DNA of 11,772 nucleotides, taken from NCBI GenBank assembly GCA_012799425.1, contig JAAZLF010000008.1:1-11772 (forward strand), in the 5' to 3' direction. Positions 1-5,752 of this stretch are shown piece by piece. The position numbers and the translations under genes are program-made. The first letter of the stretch is position 1, and each line of letters starts with the position of its first letter. Origin of the DNA: Actinomycetales bacterium (GTDB taxonomy: Bacteria; Actinomycetota; Actinomycetes; Actinomycetales; Dermabacteraceae). The notes under the pieces are model-generated. The model did not search any database. It saw only the letters and a program-made list of their open reading frames with translations, and was not told the DNA's origin.

Positions 1-1
1 C

Positions 2-547
2 GAGCTGCCCGCCGCCCGCCGGCGCCGCCTGCTGGGGGAGTGGGGCTTCACCGACCTCGAGATGCGCGACGTCATCAACGCAGGCGCCCTGGACCTCATC
101 GAGCAGACCGTCACCGCCGGCGCCTCCGCCCAGTCCGCCCGCAAGTGGTGGATGGGCGAGCTCGCCCGTGTGGCGAAGGACCGCGACGTCGAGATCGAGG
201 CGCTGTCGATCACCCCGGCGCAGGTCGCTGAGCTGCAGGGCCTGGTCGACGGGAAGAAGATCAACGACAAGATCGCCAAGCAGGTGCTGGTGAAGGTCCT
301 CGACGGCAACGGCGACCCCGCCGCGATCGTCGAGGCCGAGGGCCTGGCCGTCGTCTCCGACGACTCCGTGCTCACCTCCGCCGTGGACCAGGCGATCGCC
401 GACAACCCCGACGTGGTCGCGAAGATCCAGGGCGGCAAGGTCCAGGCGATCGGCGCCCTGATCGGCCCGATCATGAAGGCCACCCGCGGCCAGGCCGACG
501 CCGGCCGCGTCCGCGAGATCATCATGGAGAAGCTCGGCGTCAGCTGA
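2..547 (+). CDS. gatB: Asp-tRNA(Asn)/Glu-tRNA(Gln) amidotransferase subunit B, C-terminal part
   Basis: This is the last 181 residues of GatB, cut by the left edge of the window. GatB is the subunit of the GatCAB transamidase that binds tRNA and, with ATP and ammonia from GatA, converts misacylated Glu-tRNA(Gln) or Asp-tRNA(Asn) to the amide form in the cytoplasm. The visible part is the helical cradle and the YqeY-like tail domain. The tail motif GKVQAIGALIGPIMKATRGQ, followed by a VREIIMEKLG-type end, is the family's characteristic C-terminus, and the stop falls where the family normally ends. The kinase-like catalytic core lies outside the window. The gene is followed at once by hairpins, so it is probably the last gene of its transcript (usually gatC-gatA-gatB). 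Identification is firm; nothing odd is seen in the visible part. Confidence 0.95.
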   Translation, partial: ELPAARRRRLLGEWGFTDLEMRDVINAGALDLIEQTVTAGASAQSARKWWMGELARVAKDRDVEIEALSITPAQVAELQGLVDGKKINDKIAKQVLVKVLDGNGDPAAIVEAEGLAVVSDDSVLTSAVDQAIADNPDVVAKIQGGKVQAIGALIGPIMKATRGQADAGRVREIIMEKLGVS

Positions 548-551
548 GCCC

Positions 552-574
552 GGTGCCGACCCGAGACCGGCACC
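552..574 (+). other. Small hairpin just after gatB
   Basis: A perfect 7-bp stem (GGTGCCG with CGGCACC) and a 9-base loop begin four bases after the gatB stop codon. It lies just ahead of the larger hairpin at 584-620 and may help it to stop transcription or protect the mRNA 3' end. There is no T-run. Confidence 0.4.
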
Positions 575-583
575 CGACATGCG

Positions 584-620
584 GCAGGGGCCGCCCCGGA
601 GAGATCCGGGGCGGCCCTGC
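584..620 (+). terminator. GC-rich hairpin terminator of gatB
   Basis: A stem of about 15 bp pairs GCAGGGGCCGCCCCGG (584-599) with CCGGGGCGGCCCTGC (606-620), with one bulged G and a six-base AGAGAT loop. It lies 36 bases after the gatB stop. There is no following T-run, as is common for actinobacterial terminators. Confidence 0.75.
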
Positions 621-639
621 TCATGTCGCGACCAGGTGT

Positions 640-684
640 GAGGGTCTCCACGAAGAAGGTCAACATCAGGTAAAGGATCCGAGG
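640..684 (+). promoter_or_regulatory. Possible degenerate glycine riboswitch aptamer
   Basis: The motif CGAAGAAG (651-658) is followed eight bases later by TCAGGTAAAGGA (666-677). These resemble the two most conserved strings of glycine aptamers, roughly CCGAAGaAG and TCAGGtAAAAGGA, in the right order and roughly the right spacing. A small hairpin precedes them (GTGTGAG with CTCCAC, around 637-650), as P3 does in the aptamer. The downstream gene is an AGCS symporter, a classic glycine-riboswitch target. Against it, the expected GGAGAG/CTCTC pairing is not clear and no convincing second aptamer is seen. Treat this as a hypothesis. Confidence 0.25.
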
Positions 685-699
685 GTCGGATTGTCCGAC
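685..699 (+). promoter_or_regulatory. Palindrome, possible operator, upstream of the symporter
   Basis: GTCGGATTGTCCGAC is a perfect 6-bp inverted repeat with a three-base centre. The overlapping string TTGTCCGACAG nearly fits the TNGTNNNACNA pattern bound by GntR/FadR-type regulators. TTGTCC (691-696) with a TGCAAT 16 bases later could be a weak promoter overlapping the site; a separate TAAAGT at 798-803 is another possible -10 element. No regulator gene is present nearby. The remainder of 548-904 holds no gene that I can support. Confidence 0.3.
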
Positions 700-904
700 A
701 GGTGCCTGGCGATGCAATCCGAGTGCCCAGGTCGCGCCGAGGTTCCGCCCAGCATTCCGGCAGGTCGAACCGGCCCGGGGGCCTCACTACTCCTCGGTAA
801 AGTCATTCGCCGTCCGCTGCGGCGCCTCCCTCTCCGGTGACCGGCGCCCCGCGGGCCCCGAGCCCCCGACCCGGCGGATCCCCACCGAAGGAGAACCCCC
901 TCAG

Positions 905-2599
905 ATGCCTGGAATAGACGCGGCCGTCGAGACGATCTTCGGCCCCATCGCCGCCTTCCTCAGCGCCGTCGTGTTCTACAAGGCCCCGATCTTCGGCGGC
1001 GTGCCGATCATCGTCGTCTGGCTCATGGCCGCCGCGATCTTCCTGACCGTCTGGCTGCGCTTCCAGCCGATCACCGGGCTCAAGCACTCGATCCAGGTGA
1101 TCCGGGGTCGGTACACCGCCAAGACCGACCCCGGCGAGGTCTCCAGCTTCCAGGCCCTCGCCACCGAGCTCTCCGGCACCGTCGGCCTCGGCAACATCGC
1201 CGGCGTTGCCGTCGCGATCGCGGCCGGCGGCCCCGGCGCGGCGCTCTGGATCGCGATCTTCGGCTTCTTCGCGATGAGCGTGAAGATGGCCGAGGCGACC
1301 CTCGGCGTCATGTACCGCAAGGTCAACGCCGACGGCACCACCGAGGGTGGCCCCATGTACTACCTGCGCGACGGCCTCGCGCAGATCGGCCGCAGGCGCC
1401 TGGGCCGCGTGCTCGCCGTGCTGTACGCGATCTTCACCCTCGTCGGCGTGTTCGGCGCGGGCAACCTCTTCCAGTCCAACCAGGTCGCCGCGATCGTCGC
1501 CTCCTCGACCGGCAGCGAGTTCCTCGCGGGCAACCAGTGGCTGATCGGCGCGGTCATGGCCGCGCTCACCGCGATCGTGATCCTCGGCGGCGTCACGAAG
1601 ATCGCCCGCTGGACCTCCGCGATCACCCCCGCGATGGCCGTGCTCTACGTGCTCTGCGCGCTCACCATCATCCTGGTGAACATCGAGGCGCTGCCCGCGG
1701 CGGTCGCCACGATCTTCACCAGCGCCTTCACGGCCGACGGCGTCACCGGCGGCATCATTGGCGTGGCCGTCATCGGCATCCAGCGCGCGCTGTTCTCCAA
1801 CGCCGCGGGCGTCGGCTCCGCGGCAATGGCCCACAGCGCCTCGAAGACGAAGGAGCCCGCCACCGAGGGCTTCACCGCCCTGTGGGAGCCGCTGGTCGAC
1901 TCCATCGGTGTGTGCATGCTGACCGCCATCGCGGTCGTCATCACCGGTGTCTACCAGGGCGGCGGGGAGGACGGCGTGGCGCTGACCGCGGCCGCCTTCG
2001 GCACCGTCGCGGGCTGGTTCCCCTCCCTCCTCACCGTCGCCGTCGCCCTGTTCGGCTTCTCGACCGTGCTGGCCTACGCCTACTACGGCGAGCTCAGCGC
2101 CAAGTTCCTCTTCGGCAGCTCCGTGCTGGTGCAGAACGCCTTCCGCATCGCCTGGGTGCTCGCCGTCATCGTCGGCGCCGCGATCTCGCTGGACTCCGTC
2201 ATCGCCTTCTCCGACGCGATGTTCTTCCTCATGTCGGTCCCGAACCTGCTGGGCATCTACTTCCTCGCCCGTGTGCTGCGCCTGGAGATCCTGCGCCACC
2301 GCTACCGCGTGAGCGTCGGCGCCCTCTGCGAGGTCGAGCCGGACCTCCAGGTGGGCATGGGCTCCCATGAGCCCACCGAGGAGCAGGTCGCCGCCGAGGA
2401 GCACCGCACCCTGACCGAGGAGCTGCGCCTGGCCGATCTCCACCGCCAGCTCGCCGAGGACCCCGACTTCCCCGTCCGCGCCGACCATCACGACGAGGAC
2501 CTCGCCTCGCCGATGGGGGAGACGGACTACGACGACTGGGCTCAGGATCCCGAGGGGGATGGCGACCCGCAGGCGGAGCGCAGCCCGGCCGGGGCCTGA
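905..2599 (+). CDS. Sodium:alanine/glycine symporter, AGCS family
   Basis: A 564-residue integral membrane protein that would import alanine or glycine with Na+ across the cytoplasmic membrane. It is hydrophobic with about ten or eleven membrane segments between residues 15 and 455. Family hallmarks are FQALATELSGTVGLGNIAG (82-100), GGPGAALWI (108-116), EGGPMYYL (147-154) and RALFSNAAGVGSAAMAHS (294-311) followed by TEG. The usual glutamate of the FSNEAG motif is alanine here (Ala300). The C-terminal tail, about 470-564, is soluble and very acidic, longer than in many relatives. The ATG start is supported by GAAGGAG at 887-893. The gene stands alone between two hairpins, so it is probably transcribed by itself from the 548-904 gap. 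The family assignment is firm; the substrate is inferred from family only. Confidence 0.93.
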   Translation: MPGIDAAVETIFGPIAAFLSAVVFYKAPIFGGVPIIVVWLMAAAIFLTVWLRFQPITGLKHSIQVIRGRYTAKTDPGEVSSFQALATELSGTVGLGNIAGVAVAIAAGGPGAALWIAIFGFFAMSVKMAEATLGVMYRKVNADGTTEGGPMYYLRDGLAQIGRRRLGRVLAVLYAIFTLVGVFGAGNLFQSNQVAAIVASSTGSEFLAGNQWLIGAVMAALTAIVILGGVTKIARWTSAITPAMAVLYVLCALTIILVNIEALPAAVATIFTSAFTADGVTGGIIGVAVIGIQRALFSNAAGVGSAAMAHSASKTKEPATEGFTALWEPLVDSIGVCMLTAIAVVITGVYQGGGEDGVALTAAAFGTVAGWFPSLLTVAVALFGFSTVLAYAYYGELSAKFLFGSSVLVQNAFRIAWVLAVIVGAAISLDSVIAFSDAMFFLMSVPNLLGIYFLARVLRLEILRHRYRVSVGALCEVEPDLQVGMGSHEPTEEQVAAEEHRTLTEELRLADLHRQLAEDPDFPVRADHHDEDLASPMGETDYDDWAQDPEGDGDPQAERSPAGA

Positions 2600-2621
2600 A
2601 ACCTGGCTCGCCGTGCATGAC

Positions 2622-2654
2622 AGGGGCCGTTCCGGGCGCACCGGGACGGCCCCT
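2622..2654 (+). terminator. GC-rich hairpin terminator of the symporter gene
   Basis: A 14-bp stem (AGGGGCCGTTCCGG at 2622-2635 with CCGGGACGGCCCCT at 2641-2654, one G-T pair) closes a five-base loop, 22 bases after the stop codon. It has no T-run and closely resembles the hairpin after gatB. Confidence 0.8.
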
Positions 2655-2768
2655 CGTCATGAGCACGGGTGACGGACATCTGTCCATCGCGGAGCCCCCG
2701 GGGCGGCACCTTCGCGTGCCTGTGTCCACGGCTTTTGCCCGATCCGGCGACATCGTGGCGCTTCTCAT

Positions 2769-2783
2769 CCGGACCGCGTCCGG
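2769..2783 (+). other. Short inverted repeat upstream of the siderophore operon
   Basis: CCGGAC and GTCCGG form a perfect 6-bp repeat around a three-base centre, 26 bases before the iron box. A smaller one, GGACA with TGTCC, lies at 2674-2685. Either could be a binding site or chance in GC-rich sequence; apart from these and the iron box, the gap 2655-2870 shows nothing else. Confidence 0.3.
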
Positions 2784-2809
2784 GATTGCGAACACTCCGC
2801 CTTGCGTAT

Positions 2810-2828
2810 TCAGGGTAGGCAACCCTTA
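2810..2828 (+). promoter_or_regulatory. DtxR/IdeR/DmdR-type iron box of the siderophore operon
   Basis: TCAGGGTAGGCAACCCTTA matches 14 of 19 positions of the actinobacterial iron-box consensus TTAGGTTAGGCTAACCTAA and keeps the central TAGGC and the AGG...CC arms. It ends 42 bases before the desA start, with a possible promoter overlapping it (TTGCGA at 2786-2791, TATTCA at 2807-2812, a poor fit). An iron-loaded DtxR-family repressor bound here would switch the siderophore genes off when iron is plentiful. The regulator gene is not in the window. Confidence 0.75.
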
Positions 2829-2870
2829 CTGCGCAGGTCCGGATGGCCCGCGCCCCAGGAGGTCCTCCCC

Positions 2871-4397
2871 ATGGCATCCCTCGCGACCCGCCCCGCCCCG
2901 GCCCCCGACGGGACCACAGCGGCGACGACCGGGCTGCTCACCGCCCGCACCGCCGACGCCTACCAGGACCTGCTCGGCCAGGTCACCCGCGACGTCGCCG
3001 AGCGGCTCCGCACGGTGCGCGCCCCCTCCGTCGGCCCCGATCGCCGCCACCTCGAGCGCCTCGTGGAGGGCGTGGACCTCGACGGCCCCGGCGTGGGCGA
3101 CGCGGCCGCCCTCGACGAGGCCGACTCCCTCTACGCCGCCCACGCGGTCTGGTTCCACCACCCCTCCTATCTCGCGCACCTCAACTGCCCCGTCGTGCTG
3201 CCGGCCGTCGCGGCCGAGGCGATGCTCGCGGCGATCAACACCTCCGTGGACACCTATGACCAGTCCCTGGTCGCGACCCTGATGGAGCAGCGCCTGGTGC
3301 GCTGGACCGCCGAGCGGATCGGCTTCGCCGCCGGCGACGGCGTGTTCACCTCCGGCGGCACCCAGTCCAACCTCCAGGCCCTCTATCTCGCCCGCTCCCG
3401 CGCCGAGCGCACCGCGGGGGAGGAGCGCGCCGCCCTGCTGCCGCGCCTGCGGGTCCTCGCGACCGAGGCCGCCCACTTCTCCGTGACCCGCTCCGCCCGC
3501 CTGCTCGGACTGGGGGAGGATGCCGTCCTCCCCGTCCCCGCCGATGCCGACGGCCGCATGGACGTCGCAGCGCTGCGCCAGGCGCTCGCCTCTGTCGACA
3601 CGGCCGGCGAGCTGCCCATGGCGATCGTCGCGACTGCAGGGACCACCGACCGCGGCCTCATCGACCCGCTTCCCGAGATCGCCGGCGCCGCCCGCGACCA
3701 CCATGCCTGGCTCCACGTCGACGCCGCCTACGGCGGGGGACTGCTCCTCTCCCGCACCCGCCGCCATCTCCTGGACGGCATCGAGCACGCCGACTCGGTC
3801 ACCGTCGACTACCACAAGACCTGCTTCCAGCCCGTCTCCTCGAGCGCGCTGATCGTGCGGGAGAGCGCCGACCTCGCCGCGACCGCGCACCACGCCGACT
3901 ACCTCAATCCCGCCGCGGAGGCCGCCGCGGAGGACGCGGAGCCGAACCAGGTCGACAAGTCCCTCCAGACCACCCGGCGGTTCGACGCGCTGAAGCTCTG
4001 GACCACGCTGCGGTCGCTCGGACCGGATGCGCTCGGTGACATGGTCGACGCCTGCTGCGACCTCGCCGTCGAGGTGCGGGAGCTGCTGACCGAGGACCCG
4101 GATCTGCACGTGCTCGGCACCACGGACCTCTCCACCGTCATCTTCCGCTTCCGTCCCGAGGGGCTGGACGATGCCCGCACCGATGCGCTGCAGCCCCTGA
4201 TCCGCCGGATCCTGTTCCACTCCGGCCGCGCAATGGTCGCCCGCACCACGATCGACGGCACACCCTGGCTGAAGCTCACCCTCCTGAACCCCGGTGCCAC
4301 GCTCACCGACGTCGCCGCCGTGCTCGACCTCGTCCGGGCGACCGGCCGGGGACTGCTGGCCGGCGGCCGGCTCGCCGCCGCGGAGGAGACCCGATGA
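2871..4397 (+). CDS. desA: Pyridoxal-phosphate lysine decarboxylase, DesA-like
   Basis: A 508-residue group II PLP decarboxylase. In desferrioxamine-type pathways this enzyme converts L-lysine to cadaverine, the first step. The motifs are SGGTQSN (161-167, phosphate contact), ATEAAHFSV with His202 stacking on the cofactor, HVDAAYGG with Asp284 pairing with the pyridine nitrogen, and DYHKTCFQP with Lys316 as the Schiff-base lysine. Length is normal for DesA proteins (about 480-520). The ATG is chosen because AGGAGGT lies at 2857-2863, eight bases upstream; an in-frame TTG at 2802 would put the iron box inside the gene. The stop overlaps the desB start by ATGA, so the two are translationally coupled. 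L-2,4-diaminobutyrate or other amino-acid decarboxylation is possible for this family, but the neighbours argue for lysine. Confidence 0.9.
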   Translation: MASLATRPAPAPDGTTAATTGLLTARTADAYQDLLGQVTRDVAERLRTVRAPSVGPDRRHLERLVEGVDLDGPGVGDAAALDEADSLYAAHAVWFHHPSYLAHLNCPVVLPAVAAEAMLAAINTSVDTYDQSLVATLMEQRLVRWTAERIGFAAGDGVFTSGGTQSNLQALYLARSRAERTAGEERAALLPRLRVLATEAAHFSVTRSARLLGLGEDAVLPVPADADGRMDVAALRQALASVDTAGELPMAIVATAGTTDRGLIDPLPEIAGAARDHHAWLHVDAAYGGGLLLSRTRRHLLDGIEHADSVTVDYHKTCFQPVSSSALIVRESADLAATAHHADYLNPAAEAAAEDAEPNQVDKSLQTTRRFDALKLWTTLRSLGPDALGDMVDACCDLAVEVRELLTEDPDLHVLGTTDLSTVIFRFRPEGLDDARTDALQPLIRRILFHSGRAMVARTTIDGTPWLKLTLLNPGATLTDVAAVLDLVRATGRGLLAGGRLAAAEETR

Positions 4398-5720
4398 GCG
4401 TCCCCGACCCCGCAGCACGTCCACGACCTCGTCGGCATCGGCATCGGTCCCTTCGGCCTGGGGCTCGCCGCCCTCGCCGCGCCCCTCGAGGACCTCGACG
4501 CCGTCTTCGTCGACCAGGCCGACGGCTTCTCCTGGCACCCCGGGATGATGATCGAGGGAACCACCCTGCAGGTCCCCTTCCTCGCCGACCTGGTGACCAT
4601 GGCGGACCCGACCTCTCCCTACTCGTTCCTCGCCTTCCTCAAGGCCACCGGGCGCCTCTACTCCTTCTACATCCGCGAGTCCTTCTCCCCGCTGCGCAGC
4701 GAGTACGACGCCTACTGCCGCTGGGTCGCGGAACGGCTGGAGAGCCTGCGCTGGCGCCGTCGCGCCCTCGCGATCGAGGAGGAGGGCGACCACCTGCTGG
4801 TCACCCTCGCCGTGCTCGACGCCCAGGGCGCCACCACGCGCTTCGAGCAGCTGCGCACCCGCCACGTCGCGCTCTGCCTCGGCACCGCCCCGCACCTCCC
4901 GCCCCCGCTCGAGGCGCTCGCGGGGGAGGGCGGCCCCGCCCCGGTCCTGCACAGCGCCGACTACCTCGACCGCAAGCAGGACCTGCTGGAGGCGGGCTCC
5001 GTCACCGTCGTGGGCAGCGGCCAGTCCGCCGCCGAGGTCTACCGCGACCTGCTCGCCGCCGCGGCCCCGAGCGGCACGAGGGTGGACTGGGTGACCCGCT
5101 CGGAGCGGTTCTTCCCGATGGAGTACACCAAGCTCACCCTCGAGATGACCTCCCCGGAGTACACCGACCTGTACCGGGCGCTGCCCGAGGAGGTCCGTGA
5201 CCACCTCTCCCGTCAGCAGCGGGCCCTGCACAAGGGCATCAGCGCGGACCTGATCGACGAGATCCACGAGCTGCTGTACGGCCTCACCGCCGGCGGACGC
5301 GAGCTCCCCTCGCGCCTGCTCACCGCCACCGCCGTCACCGGCGCCCGCACGGACGGCGACGAGATCGTCCTGGACCTCGCCCACTCCCTCACGGGGGAGA
5401 CTGCCGAGCACCGCACCGGCGCCGTGATCGCCGCGACCGGGTACCGCCCTCGCGACGCCGATCTCCTCGCCCCGCTCGGCGACCGGGTCCGACGGGACGC
5501 ATCGGGCCGCCTCGACGTCGCCCGCGACTACACGGTCGACGAACCGGGCCGTCTCCACGTGCTCGGCACCGAGGAGCACACCCACGGCGTGACCGCCCCG
5601 GACCTCGGCTTCGGCGCCTGGCGCGCCTCCGTGGTGCTCGCCGCCGTGCTGGGCCGCGAGCCCTACCCGATCGAGCGAGCGATCGCCTTCCAGACCTTCG
5701 GTCTGCCGGCCGCGCACTGA
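4394..5720 (+). CDS. desB: Lysine/cadaverine N-hydroxylase, DesB-like, frameshifted near the 5' end
   Basis: A flavin N-hydroxylating monooxygenase (IucD/SidA/DesB family) that uses FAD, NADPH and O2; here it would make N-hydroxycadaverine. The ATG at 4394 overlaps the desA stop and has GGAGGAG at 4382-4388, but this frame soon becomes arginine/proline-rich nonsense. The true protein continues in the next frame from about 4410: GIGIGPFGLGL (FAD site), then WHPGMMIEGTTLQVPFL, the NADPH site VVGSGQSAAE and the late ATGYRP motif. Removing one C from the CCCC run at 4408-4411 gives one uninterrupted 441-residue protein beginning MSVPDPQHVHDLVGIG. No start codon exists in the main frame until ATG 4545, which would miss the FAD site. 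The rest of the gene is intact, so the lesion is recent, a sequence error, or corrected by ribosomal frameshifting. desCD begins 32 bases later. Confidence 0.88.
4408..4411 (+). other. Frameshift site in desB (C4 run)
   Basis: The run reads GA-CCCC-GCAG. With three C's the coupled ATG at 4394 would stay in frame with the rest of desB; with four it does not. The codon before the break is CCC and a one-base forward slip gives CCG, another proline codon, so +1 slippage of proline tRNA is conceivable. Sequencing error or true mutation is simpler. Confidence 0.8.
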
Positions 5721-5752
5721 CCGCCGGCCGCCCACCGACCAGGAGAGACTTG

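Noticed and set aside
598..603. GGAGAG as the P2 strand of a glycine aptamer
   Set aside because: It is part of the gatB terminator stem and loop and finds no CTCTC partner before the AGGTAAAGGA string.
553..840. Small plus-strand frame in the gatB-symporter gap
   Set aside because: It reads through the gatB terminator hairpin, is arginine/proline-rich and has no ribosome site.
803..2641. Long minus-strand open frame opposite the symporter
   Set aside because: Composition is E/G/D/R-rich with no motif, and the opposite strand encodes a clear AGCS transporter; such frames are a by-product of high GC.
2802..2870. Upstream TTG start for desA
   Set aside because: It would put the iron box within the gene and lacks a ribosome site; ATG 2871 has AGGAGGT at good spacing.
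4394..5200. 268-codon frame starting at the desB ATG
   Set aside because: After the first few codons it is arginine/proline-rich nonsense; the conserved hydroxylase sequence is in the neighbouring frame.
2826..5735. 969-codon minus-strand open frame opposite desA and desB
   Set aside because: Antisense shadow of two recognisable genes; repetitive G/V/E/R composition.
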